NCBI RefSeq assembly: GCF_003813775.1
Contig: NZ_RPDH01000002.1
Coordinates: 1 to 64,000 of the forward strand
DNA length: 64,000 nucleotides
Direction: 5' to 3'
DNA from: Chitinophaga lutea
GTDB taxonomy: Bacteria > Bacteroidota > Bacteroidia > Chitinophagales > Chitinophagaceae
The first letter of the stretch is position 1. Each line of letters opens with the position of its first letter. Both the position numbers and the translations under genes were made by a program. A model generated the notes under the pieces. It saw nothing but the letters and a program-made list of their open reading frames with translations. It was not told the DNA's origin and made no database searches. Of this stretch, positions 41,959 through 50,147 are shown piece after piece.

Positions 41959-42420
41959 ATGACTTCACAGGGCAAAACCATATCGGACAAATGTTTCCCG
42001 TTTATTTTACCGGCATGCCTCGCGCTCCTTCTTTTTGTTCTGGCGGCGGGAGCGGTGGTTGCACAAACAACGCCCGATGGCTCGTCGCCGGCTGTTACCG
42101 GCATTACCGCCGGGAGGGCCAGGTCGCTGGTGGGGGCGGTGATCGCGCTCGCAAGCCTGGTGATGGGATGGCGGGTCAAAGCCCGCTCGAAGGCGGCCGG
42201 CCATTCCGGCGCCGGAAACGGCGGCAGTCTGCGAACACAAGCCATCATTGCCCTGTTACTGGGCGGGATAGCCATTATCCTCAGCGTGGTGCATCTCGGC
42301 GCCTCCGCAGGGGCGGTTTACGGTTCGGGCAGCGGAAAGGCGGGGGCTATTGTCGCCCTTGTACTGGGCCTGGCCGGCGCGGCCCTGAGCGGCCTGTCGC
42401 TGCGCACGAAGAGAGGTTAA
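41959..42420 (+). CDS. DUF6223-like small membrane protein
   Basis: 153 aa from ATG 41959. A signal or first helix (FILPACLALLLFVLAAGAVVAQ) is followed by three hydrophobic, Gly/Ala-rich helices: TAGRARSLVGAVIALASLVMGW, TQAIIALLLGGIAIILSVVHL and KAGAIVALVLGLAGAALSGLSLRTK. The arrangement TAGR-helix-(spacer)-helix-GxGxGKxGAIVALVLG resembles DUF6223 proteins, known from several phyla and without assigned function. It is convergent with the 6-helix membrane protein gene, 48 bp apart. Confidence 0.65.
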   Translation: MTSQGKTISDKCFPFILPACLALLLFVLAAGAVVAQTTPDGSSPAVTGITAGRARSLVGAVIALASLVMGWRVKARSKAAGHSGAGNGGSLRTQAIIALLLGGIAIILSVVHLGASAGAVYGSGSGKAGAIVALVLGLAGAALSGLSLRTKRG

Positions 42421-42468
42421 AGTAAAAAGTAAACAGCTTACTGGTTCTTAAATATTGGCATCTGTTGT

Positions 42469-43128
42469 TTAAGACGCCAATATTTTGATCCCTGCTGCTC
42501 TGCCGTTTTTTGTTTGATAGATGTAATATGCCATCCAGAAATACGCCGCGGACCAGAGGGCATTTGCAAAAAACTGCACGAAAACGCCGGGGACCGGTAT
42601 CAGTGCAAAACCGAGCAGCGCTGTCCAGCCGGAAAGCTTCGGGAGTTTGCCGCTCTTTTGTATCGCCACCGCCATGCAAAACAAACCTGCCATGGTAGTG
42701 ATAAGCGACAGGGCGAAGAACCCACCCAGGGCGCCTTTCATCGTAACAAAGGGAATGGCGCCCTGTACGCCTTCCTGGAATAGGTGTCCCGCTGCCGGGA
42801 ATAAAAAGACCGCAATCGCAAATACGCCCATCCCCAGCATCTGATGCGTAAGCGTGAGCAACAGCCCGGCGAAGGCCCACTTTTCCGCTTTCGAGTTTTT
42901 CAGATGGAGATAAAGTCCCACCGTACCGATCATCTCCAGAAAAACCCCTGCGAATCCACGCCCTGCCCACCACAAATAAGACGTGGAAGTGGTCAGAGCC
43001 GAAAATTTTTCAGGTTCGAGATCGGCTTTGAAAATCACATTTTCCTGGTCGATCAAAAGGTCGCCAAAGGCAAAAACAAGTCCTGCCACCCCTAAACAGC
43101 ATAGGGATGCTACTACTCTTCTTTTCAT
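42469..43128 (-). CDS. Six-helix membrane protein, function unknown
   Basis: 219 aa with about six membrane helices: VASLCCLGVAGLVFAFGDL, WWAGRGFAGVFLEMIGTVGLYL, AGLLLTLTHQMLGMGVFAIAVFLFP, GALGGFFALSLITTMAGLFCM, ALLGFALIPVPGVFVQFFANALW and a last short one. I do not recognise a named family with certainty; a DUF4386-like protein is possible. It is co-transcribed with the AraC/GyrI-like regulator, whose gene ends 18 bp upstream, so it is probably that regulator's target. Confidence 0.7.
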   Translation of the reverse strand: MKRRVVASLCCLGVAGLVFAFGDLLIDQENVIFKADLEPEKFSALTTSTSYLWWAGRGFAGVFLEMIGTVGLYLHLKNSKAEKWAFAGLLLTLTHQMLGMGVFAIAVFLFPAAGHLFQEGVQGAIPFVTMKGALGGFFALSLITTMAGLFCMAVAIQKSGKLPKLSGWTALLGFALIPVPGVFVQFFANALWSAAYFWMAYYIYQTKNGRAAGIKILAS

Positions 43129-43146
43129 ATGTTGTTTGTTATGGAA

Positions 43147-43965
43147 TTACGCTATCGGGAGGTACCAGTGAATGAACAGATTGTCGATATTCCCGGGATC
43201 CGGAAGGGTATCGAATTTAAAATAGGAAACACCGTGGCGGTGCTGTACGCCGGCCTCTTTGGCCAGCCAGCTGTTGATTTCCGTGCTCACTGCATGATAG
43301 TCCTGCACTTTGCTGCAAAAATTGAACCTGATGTAGTTGCCTTCCAGCACGTTTGTCTGTAAAAAGGGCTCGGCGGGAAGCTCGAATCCTTTCGGGACAA
43401 TGGCGGCGTCGTACCGGCATTCTTGATTACCGGTCATGTGCGGGCATTCGTGCAGGATGGCGTAATATTCAAAATCTTCGGGGGTTTTATTGACGGACGC
43501 GATATAGGCCGCTGCGTCGTTCCATATCGCGTACACACGCTCGGAAAAATAATCCCCCCTTGAAGGGAAAACGCGCGCTGCTTTTTTTCTTTCCCTGGTT
43601 GTCACGCCGTTCGCTGAGATATATTTAAAGGTCTGCAGCGGGAATTCCTGCTGATGCTTTTTAGACTTTCTGTACTGAAGCGGGGATACACGGTACAATT
43701 GCCTGAACGCCCTGCTAAAAGCGCTGTTATCTTCAAATCCTACATGGTGTTTGATATCGTTCAGCGGCATCCTGGTCAACGCCAGAAAATAAGCCGCGGC
43801 ATGCAGTCGCTGGTGCTGAATGTATTTTCCCAAGCTGGTGCCCAGCTCGGCGCTGAGTTTTTTGTGTAAATGATGGGGGGAATATCCTGTTACGTTGGAT
43901 AGTACCTCCAAAGTGATCTTACTGTCGAGATGATTGTTGATATAGGCCAGGACTTCGCTGATCAT
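43147..43965 (-). CDS. AraC-family regulator with GyrI-like effector domain
   Basis: 272 aa from the ATG at 43963-43965 (MISEVLAYINNHL); nine further codons upstream are open but unlikely. The AraC domain is N-terminal, ITLEVLSNVTGYSPHHLHKKLSAELG and IKHHVGFEDNSAFSRAFRQLYRVSPLQYRK (in part), and is followed by a GyrI-like/effector-binding domain (FERVYAIWNDAAAYIA, RYDAAIVPKGFELPAEPF, FIHWYLPIA) of the Rob/SbmC type that binds small hydrophobic compounds. It likely controls the downstream six-helix protein. Confidence 0.9.
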   Translation of the reverse strand: MISEVLAYINNHLDSKITLEVLSNVTGYSPHHLHKKLSAELGTSLGKYIQHQRLHAAAYFLALTRMPLNDIKHHVGFEDNSAFSRAFRQLYRVSPLQYRKSKKHQQEFPLQTFKYISANGVTTRERKKAARVFPSRGDYFSERVYAIWNDAAAYIASVNKTPEDFEYYAILHECPHMTGNQECRYDAAIVPKGFELPAEPFLQTNVLEGNYIRFNFCSKVQDYHAVSTEINSWLAKEAGVQHRHGVSYFKFDTLPDPGNIDNLFIHWYLPIA

Positions 43966-44106
43966 GTTCCTTTTTTTGCATTTACATTGCAAATGTAAGG
44001 CGTGCCGGGAATATAAAATGTGCAGATCTTGTGGTGGGCCGCCAGCCGGGCGCCTGGGGCAATACCCATGCCGGAGGGCCTTCTTTCAATACATGTGGGC
44101 GCAAAA

Positions 44107-44137
44107 AAGGCCGCCCGAGGGTACTGCGGGCGGCCTT
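44107..44137 (-). terminator. Terminator of the serine hydrolase gene
   Basis: AAGGCCGCCCG pairs with CGGGCGGCCTT around a 9-base loop. On the minus strand it is followed by six T residues. It lies 16 bp after the stop of the gene at 44153. Confidence 0.85.
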
Positions 44138-44152
44138 AAAAAGAGCTGAGCC

Positions 44153-45307
44153 CTATCTCCAGGCGTTGTCGTACGCCCTGCCGGCCAGCCCGAAGGGGTC
44201 GACGATACCGGTCTGGATGGAATTCGTGTGCCAGGCGATCTGCACGTTGTTGGGGAAATGCATCACATAGGTAAAGATGCCCCGCATGTCATTATCAAAC
44301 CAATACCCGTTTTTCCAGTAATAGTTGCCGTGTTTGCCGGGAACCACCCCGTCGTAGCCCATCAGCAGCGTCTTCATCCGCCCCAGCATGCCGGTGGAAA
44401 CGTATTTTCCGGCCTCCGCGGTCAACAGCACCTGCGTCATTTCGGGCGAGTTCAGGAACCATCCGCCGGCGCCGGCTTCTTTGTAGCTGGTGTACACCAT
44501 GATACCGGGCAGGGTGGGCTTGGAGAAATTGTAGTACATCGTCATCTGCCGGTCCGGGGATTTTGACGAAATAGGACCGTTGGCGTTCCAGGGGCCGATG
44601 TTGATCTTCTGCCAGTCGGGAAGCCCTGCCACCTTGAATATTTTAGTACGTACATAATCGCGGTGGGCCTGTGATACGGCTTCATCCGCCGCCTCGTCGG
44701 TCATGTTCGCATACGTCTGTTTGCCATTCACCACGCAGGGGATCAGCACCCGGCACAGCAGGAAATTGACGTTGTCGTATTTCCGGTCGAGGTTCTGCCC
44801 GTAACCGGTGGTTTTGGTCTCCATCGTTTTGCGCAGTGATGCATAGTCGTCGCCGAAATATTTCAGGCCGGCTTTGTGCGCCAGCATGTGCGACACCTTG
44901 ATCTTGCGGTTTTCGTCGGGAATGGTCCAGGATGAAGGCAGCAGGTCTGCGAGGTAAGCGTCTTCGTCGTCGCCGTTGGCTTCGAGCGCGCCCAGCAGCG
45001 CGAGTGCGGAGATGGTTTTGCTGCAGCTGCCGGTGGCCTGGCGGGTGACGGGCGTGTAGGTCACTTCATTGTCGTTGGTGCTGAGGCGGGCTTTACCGTC
45101 CGCATCTATTTGCACGATCTTTCCGTTCTGCGAGATGGCGAACGACCAGCCCACCGTTTTCCCATTGAGGCCTTCGCGCATGTTCTTCGCAAAGAGCGCG
45201 GCGTCAAATCCTTTGTTGACGATTACACCCGATGGTTTCTGACAACCGCCCAGCATGAGGCCGGCGGCGCATACCGCCAGCGCGGCGGAAGAAATAAACT
45301 GTTTCAT
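44153..45307 (-). CDS. Serine beta-lactamase-like hydrolase, lipoprotein
   Basis: 384 aa with a lipobox LGGC (Cys 22). The catalytic tetrad region is typical of class C/penicillin-binding-like hydrolases: Ser94-x-x-Lys97 in GSCSKTIS and Tyr177-x-Asn179 in KYDNVNF, with HKAGL as the usual HxxGL segment. These enzymes hydrolyse esters, peptides or beta-lactams; the natural substrate cannot be read from the sequence. It is placed in the outer membrane or facing the periplasm. It has its own terminator and no operon partner. Confidence 0.85.
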   Translation of the reverse strand: MKQFISSAALAVCAAGLMLGGCQKPSGVIVNKGFDAALFAKNMREGLNGKTVGWSFAISQNGKIVQIDADGKARLSTNDNEVTYTPVTRQATGSCSKTISALALLGALEANGDDEDAYLADLLPSSWTIPDENRKIKVSHMLAHKAGLKYFGDDYASLRKTMETKTTGYGQNLDRKYDNVNFLLCRVLIPCVVNGKQTYANMTDEAADEAVSQAHRDYVRTKIFKVAGLPDWQKINIGPWNANGPISSKSPDRQMTMYYNFSKPTLPGIMVYTSYKEAGAGGWFLNSPEMTQVLLTAEAGKYVSTGMLGRMKTLLMGYDGVVPGKHGNYYWKNGYWFDNDMRGIFTYVMHFPNNVQIAWHTNSIQTGIVDPFGLAGRAYDNAWR

Positions 45308-45486
45308 TTTTTTGAGGTTTTTTTGGATTACCCGACAAAGATGAAAAACCCGGTAGCAGTGGCGGGTGCTGAATTAACGAGCAGGGGATTCCGGTTAACA
45401 GACGGGCGGTTCAGCATCCGTTTATCGTAGGTGAACACGGCACAAGCGTTGAAACAGCTGTGCCGGCCGCAGGAATGCAGCACAGT

Positions 45487-45509
45487 TTTTGAAATGTTAT
45501 ATTTCAAAA
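45487..45509 (+). promoter_or_regulatory. Operator-like inverted repeat upstream of the alpha/beta hydrolase
   Basis: TTTTGAAAT and ATTTCAAAA flank a 5-base spacer, 10 bp before the ATG at 45520. It overlaps a TATATTTC element close to the -7 consensus, so a bound protein could block transcription. Confidence 0.55.
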
Positions 45510-45519
45510 TAGCAACAAT

Positions 45520-46368
45520 ATGAAACCCTTTGCTCCAGCACACCGGCAGGTAACCGTTGACGGTGCTTCGATACATATCGTGGAAGCCGGTAACGGCGAG
45601 GCCCGCACCATCATATTGCTTCACGGCTATCCCGGATCCTGGCTATCGTTTGAACGGGTGATGGCGCTGTTGAGCGACCGGTTTCACGTGGTTGCTGTGG
45701 ACCTTCCCGGTATCGGCGCATCGAAAGGGAATAGCCCCGCCGATAAAAAATCCATTGCCGCCTGCCTGGACGGGTTGATGGAACGACTCGGTGTAAAGGA
45801 GGTGCTGCTGGCCGGCCACGACATCGGCGGCATGGTGGTGTATGCTTTCCTCCGTCATTTCCCGCAGCGTTTGTCGCGGGCCGTGATCCTGGATACCGCC
45901 GTGCCCGGTATTGCGCCCTGGGAGGAAGTGAAAAAGAATCCCAACATATGGCATTTTGCGTTTTATGCCGTGCCGGCACTACCGGAAGCACTGGCCGCGG
46001 GCAAACAAAAGCTGCTGTTTGATTATTTCTACAATACGCTGGCGGCTGCGCCCGGCGTCATTCCCGCATCCAACCGCATTGCCCATGCGGAGGCCTACCG
46101 GGAACCGGCGGCTTTGAAAACCAGTTTCGACTGGTACCGGGCGTTTCCACAGGATGAAAAGGATAATGCCGGCACCTCGTCGCCCGGCATTCCGCTGCTG
46201 TACGTACGAGGGGAGAAGGAGCCCGGCGATATAAACGATTACGTCAACGGCTTCCGCAAAAGCGGGCTGCGGGACGTTACCGGCAAAATCATTCCCGGCA
46301 GCGGTCATTTTTCCCCGGAGGAGCAGCCGGAAGCAGTAGCGGAAGCGCTGGCTGCGTTTATGGCATGA
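45520..46368 (+). CDS. Alpha/beta hydrolase of the epoxide hydrolase type
   Basis: 282 aa without a signal peptide. IILLHGYPGSW (residues 31-41) is the HGxP oxyanion motif of epoxide hydrolases and haloalkane dehalogenases. The nucleophile is an aspartate, Asp101 in AGHDIGG, which excludes a lipase-type serine enzyme. A cap domain follows, and His in GSGHFSPEEQPE near the end completes the triad. The substrate is unknown. An inverted repeat just before the start suggests dedicated regulation. Confidence 0.88.
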   Translation: MKPFAPAHRQVTVDGASIHIVEAGNGEARTIILLHGYPGSWLSFERVMALLSDRFHVVAVDLPGIGASKGNSPADKKSIAACLDGLMERLGVKEVLLAGHDIGGMVVYAFLRHFPQRLSRAVILDTAVPGIAPWEEVKKNPNIWHFAFYAVPALPEALAAGKQKLLFDYFYNTLAAAPGVIPASNRIAHAEAYREPAALKTSFDWYRAFPQDEKDNAGTSSPGIPLLYVRGEKEPGDINDYVNGFRKSGLRDVTGKIIPGSGHFSPEEQPEAVAEALAAFMA

Positions 46369-46543
46369 TGTAAGCGGTACTGTGGATCGGCTGCATGCAT
46401 ATGTTTTACAGGCGTTTCCCCATGCAGACCATCCCTGAGGATTTTTCCGCCGCTTTTTATTTAAGCCTTATATTTGAGTTTTACGGGTGCGGAACGGAAT
46501 GCCCGCAGCCCGGTGAACATTTTTAATGTATTAACCCGCCGCC

Positions 46544-48805
46544 ATGCTGGATGCAGAACAATTACAATCGCTTTACGATCAGGGAAACTATCAGCAATGC
46601 CTTGAAGAGATCAATCTCCTGTTACTTTTTAATACGCACGACACCGCCGCTTTATTACTGAAAGGCAAATGCCTGTACCAGGTTGCCGTGAGCGAGGCGG
46701 AGTCCGGCGACGAGGCCGGCTTTACCGCTGCCGCCGGCTGTTTTGAAGAGGTGCTGGCGCTGTCGCCCGCCCATGAAGAAGCACTGACTTTTGCCGCATA
46801 TATCAACATCTTCATCACGCAGGCGGACCTGCCTGCGGCCATCGGCTATTGCACCAGGCTGGCTGCTGCCGCCGATCAGGTTGTACGGGCCGGCGCCCTG
46901 CGGTATCGCCAGGAGGCATATTGCCGCACGGGTGATTTTGCGCTTGCGCTGGAAGATCTGGCATTGCTGGCGGATCTGAACAGGGAAATTTATCACGACA
47001 ACCTGCCCGCGCTGGACCAGGAATCCGGCGATGTGTATTTCAGGATAGGAAAAATATACCTCGAGGAATTCGCCGACCGGGCCAAAGGGCTGGAAGCTTT
47101 CAGGGAAGTGCTGAAACACGGGCATGCCGATTTCAGGGCGTATTGCCAGATAGCGGAAGTGGCATTGGCTGACGAAGATTACGGCACCGGCGGAGACGCC
47201 GCCGTAGAGGCTTTTTTCAGCGACAATCCGGATCCGGAAAATGAACGGCTTGCATTATACCATCAGCTGGAAGCGCTGAACGGGCAGGGTATCCATCACC
47301 CATCGCTGGTGAAAGCCATGTTCGTAGGCCAGCGGATATTTGCGGATGCAGTAGGGGCCGATACTACCGAGTTACTGAGCTTCACGCAGCAGTATATAAA
47401 AATGTACCCGGACTGGTTCTGGGCCTGGCACTACGCCGGCTCCGCGTTATACGACGCCGGGCATTATGAAGCAGCGCTGCCTTACCTGGCCAAAAGCCTG
47501 GAACTGGGCGGCACCGCCACCGGTTTACAGCGTTTCATCGAAACGGCCTACCGCGTCAACGGCGAATTGCCGGCCGTCCCAAAATGGCCGGAAGATTCTC
47601 CCATGTTCTATTACAATGCGGGTGTGAATTTCGCTGAATTCGAAGCGCTGCTGGCCGGTACGGCCATGGCGCCCAAACTGCTGGAGATCAGGATCGGGTT
47701 TTACCGCAGGTCCTACGATGGTTTTTATGATTATTTCCACAGCAGCAAGGGAAAAGCCGGATTTCATGAAGGCCATATTTTCGCCATGTGCTGCAATAAC
47801 TACGGTATTGCGCTGACGGCAGGCGGGGCATACGAACAGGCGGTGGACATACATACGCTGGGTTATTCCATTTCTCCTTTCTGGGAGCAATCGAGCAGCC
47901 TCGGTACCGCCCTGATGCGGCTGGAACGGTATGATGAGGCCATCGCCGTGTTTAACCGCGCTCTTGAAGACGGGCAGCGGCTGCTCGACTTTGCCGGTTA
48001 CATCGAATTAAAGGGAGAGATACTGACGGCACTGTCGAACCTCGGCCGTACCGAAGAATTGACTGCCCTGTTGCAGCGCACGGAAGAAGAATACAATGAT
48101 TACATCAGCAGCTACGGCGCCGAACTGTCGGAAGATGAACGGTTCATTTTGAGCGAGCGGTACATTACCGTACAGAATGCGCGGCACGACCTGCTCGCCG
48201 GCGGCACCACCGAAGATGCCGTCAGGGCCTGGCAGGAACAGCTGGCCAAACACCCCGACGATAATTCCGCATGGTATATGCTGATGCAAAACTATTTCCA
48301 GCTGAAGGACTATCATCAATGCATCGCCTGCGCCAACAATTACCAGTCCGTAAAAGGGGAGGCGATGAAACCCGACTCTGTGATGAAAGTGCACTACATG
48401 CGCGGTGTTTCTTACCTGCAGGTTGAAAAGTACCAGCAGGCCAGGGCCGACCTGGTGGTGGTATTGAACGGATGCGATCCTGCGGAGGAGAGCGGCCGGG
48501 TGAGCATCTGCAACACCAGCATGCACCTGGCGGAATGCTGCGCCAAGCTGGAGCAGTGGGAGGACTGTAAAACGTATGCCTGGGACGCCATTGCCTGTTA
48601 CAACGACAATGGCTGGCGATGGGACGACGCATGTATCGCCACCGCCCTGCTTTATGCGGACGCCTGCATGGCTACCGGCGACAAGCATGCAGCCACCGGA
48701 ACGGTGGATGTTGTGCTGGGTGTAGCGCCGGGCAATGAAGAAGCCCTGAAACGGAAAAAGGAATGGAAATCCGGCGGGTTGTTTTCATTCCTGAAAAAGA
48801 GATAA
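46544..48805 (+). CDS. Large TPR-repeat protein
   Basis: 753 aa, soluble, made almost entirely of paired helices with TPR spacing: LYDQGNYQQCLEEINLLLLFNTHDTAALLLKGKCLYQ at the start and DYHQCIACANNYQSVKG and YLQVEKYQQARADLVVVL later (in part). It ends with a basic KRKKEWKSGGLFSFLKKR tail. TPR arrays are protein-binding scaffolds; the partner is unknown. A TATATTTG -7-like element lies at 46469-46476, 68 bp before the ATG. It stands alone between the hydrolase and the small lipoprotein. Confidence 0.82.
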   Translation: MLDAEQLQSLYDQGNYQQCLEEINLLLLFNTHDTAALLLKGKCLYQVAVSEAESGDEAGFTAAAGCFEEVLALSPAHEEALTFAAYINIFITQADLPAAIGYCTRLAAAADQVVRAGALRYRQEAYCRTGDFALALEDLALLADLNREIYHDNLPALDQESGDVYFRIGKIYLEEFADRAKGLEAFREVLKHGHADFRAYCQIAEVALADEDYGTGGDAAVEAFFSDNPDPENERLALYHQLEALNGQGIHHPSLVKAMFVGQRIFADAVGADTTELLSFTQQYIKMYPDWFWAWHYAGSALYDAGHYEAALPYLAKSLELGGTATGLQRFIETAYRVNGELPAVPKWPEDSPMFYYNAGVNFAEFEALLAGTAMAPKLLEIRIGFYRRSYDGFYDYFHSSKGKAGFHEGHIFAMCCNNYGIALTAGGAYEQAVDIHTLGYSISPFWEQSSSLGTALMRLERYDEAIAVFNRALEDGQRLLDFAGYIELKGEILTALSNLGRTEELTALLQRTEEEYNDYISSYGAELSEDERFILSERYITVQNARHDLLAGGTTEDAVRAWQEQLAKHPDDNSAWYMLMQNYFQLKDYHQCIACANNYQSVKGEAMKPDSVMKVHYMRGVSYLQVEKYQQARADLVVVLNGCDPAEESGRVSICNTSMHLAECCAKLEQWEDCKTYAWDAIACYNDNGWRWDDACIATALLYADACMATGDKHAATGTVDVVLGVAPGNEEALKRKKEWKSGGLFSFLKKR

Positions 48806-48859
48806 CAATCCTGCCCGGTAGCGATATGCGGTGCCGGGCAGGATGCTGTATTCCGGGTG

Positions 48860-49240
48860 TCAGAAACTAAATGCAAGCGCCGGCAGCGATAACTCCCCCA
48901 ACGCGCCCGCTGTGGCTGTGCCGGAACGTACCAGCGTGCCGCCGGCATAGATTTTCACCGTCACCGTCTGCCCCGGCGTCCCTGCCGCAGTGGCATTCCC
49001 GCCAATGCCGATGGCCGCTACCGTGCCGGGGTAACTCACCTCTTTACTCCAGGGTACAGTGGCGTTGTTGACAACCGTGTTGCCATTCACGTTATCGTTG
49101 TACAGGATGAGCAGCTTGCCGGCAAAATTGCCGGTAATTTCATATTTCACATTCCGGGACGGGGCTTTGTCGTCATCCTTTTTCTTGCTGCATGCAGACA
49201 GTACTGCAAGTGATAGAATCAGCGGTGTAATCAATTTCAT
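48860..49240 (-). CDS. Small lipoprotein of unknown function
   Basis: 126 aa with a lipobox VLSAC (Cys 17), then a charged linker (SKKKDDDKAP). The rest is a small beta-sandwich: RNVKYEITGNFAGKLLILYNDNVNG, then TVPWSKEVSYPGTVAAIGIGG and GQTVTVKIYAGGTLVRSGTATAG (in part). The arrangement resembles MmpS-type transport accessory domains, seen in many Bacteroidota lipoproteins. It is the second gene of a two-gene minus-strand unit with the short gene at 49268 (27 bp apart). Confidence 0.75.
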   Translation of the reverse strand: MKLITPLILSLAVLSACSKKKDDDKAPSRNVKYEITGNFAGKLLILYNDNVNGNTVVNNATVPWSKEVSYPGTVAAIGIGGNATAAGTPGQTVTVKIYAGGTLVRSGTATAGALGELSLPALAFSF

Positions 49241-49267
49241 GTTTTATTCGTTTTGATAAGTTGGGCG

Positions 49268-49501
49268 TTAGAACTTCATCCCGACATGCAGCCCGGCTCG
49301 GGGAAAAACGTTTTTCGGCGTAACCCGGTTGGCGAAATTAAACTGGACAGACCCCGGCGGATTAGGGGTGTCGGGAAGGAGGTCGGCCAGCAAAAAAATG
49401 TACTGCCGGCAAAGAATTTCCGGTAAGCTGAATGATGCTTGCGCCCTGATGCTGAGTAAGACGAATAATAGCGGCAGGAGGGCAAACTTTCGTTTCATCA
49501 T
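49268..49501 (-). CDS. 77-aa secreted protein, possibly a shrunken outer-membrane protein
   Basis: It has a signal peptide (MMKRKFALLPLLFVLLSIRAQA) and only about 55 mature residues, ending FPRAGLHVGMKF. That end looks like the last strand of an outer-membrane barrel with a terminal Phe, while the middle is too short for a barrel. It could be a barrel gene that lost its centre, or a short lipophilic peptide. The frame has no internal stop. I cannot assign a family. Confidence 0.4.
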   Translation of the reverse strand: MMKRKFALLPLLFVLLSIRAQASFSLPEILCRQYIFLLADLLPDTPNPPGSVQFNFANRVTPKNVFPRAGLHVGMKF

Positions 49502-49590
49502 ATTGCATGAATGGCTTTGAATAATGATGCAATATTACTGTGCGGCAGCCCTTCGGTTGGTTCACTTAAGTTAAGAAATCGGGGAAGGGG

Positions 49591-49760
49591 TTATTTTTTC
49601 ACGAGCCTGGTGCGCATGCGGCTCAACGATTGGGTGTAATGCCCAGGTAGCTGGCCAGTTGCTACTATGGCACTCTTTGCACATGTCCGGCCGGTTTTCC
49701 AGCAGGTTGACGTAGCGTTGCTCCGGGGAGGAGGTTTGAAATCATCGAAAGAAGACCGTT
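49591..49760 (-). pseudogene. Decayed Crp/Fnr-family regulator, C-terminal part
   Basis: Read on the minus strand from about 49760: SPEQRYVNLLENRPDM is followed after a one-base shift by VQRVP, two TAG stops, QLASYLGITP, then a further shift to QSLSRMRTRLVKK and TAA (49593-49591). In order these match the Crp/Fnr pattern (A/S)EERYxxLLxxRPD, QRVPLxxIASYLGITPExLSRIR. Two frameshifts and two stops show the gene is dead. The upstream sensor domain is not recognisable in the following 100 bp. Confidence 0.75.
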
Positions 49761-50147
49761 ACTGTCAACCGGCAGACGCTGTGGGATGCTTCCGTTCCGG
49801 GGCAATGATGTCCGTTAGCGGAGACGGTGACCGCCGTCCGTTTTTCGTTGACGAATAACGGTGCCGGATAACACGAAAGTTATGCCTGCGGGCTTGTTGC
49901 AAAGGGTTAAGTTTCAGTATCTTTGCAACATCAAACAGGGCATGAATAACCGTAACACCTAGAGAGTCATTGAAGCGGCAACGAAAGCGCTGATAAACAT
50001 ATCCTTAAACCGTAACCGATAGAAGAACTGAAAACACCTTTACACCAGCACTACGTTTATTACAGCTGAATTTTCTCCATTTCGACTTCAACGGATACAC
50101 CGGGTAATACCTTCCGAACAGCCATAAAAGCTGAAGGGGGAGGCTGC
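49761..50147. other. Leader region of the large adhesin gene
   Basis: About 390 bp without a gene, holding a full promoter at 49897-49925 and so a 5' leader of roughly 215 bases before the adhesin start. No obvious hairpin pairs were found in the leader. Confidence 0.4.
49897..49925 (+). promoter_or_regulatory. Promoter of the adhesin-PorP operon
   Basis: TTG at 49897-49899 (another TTG at 49894) and TATCTTTG at 49918-49925 fit the Bacteroidota -33/-7 pattern with 18 (or 21) bp between. It is the only good match in the upstream gap. Confidence 0.6.
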
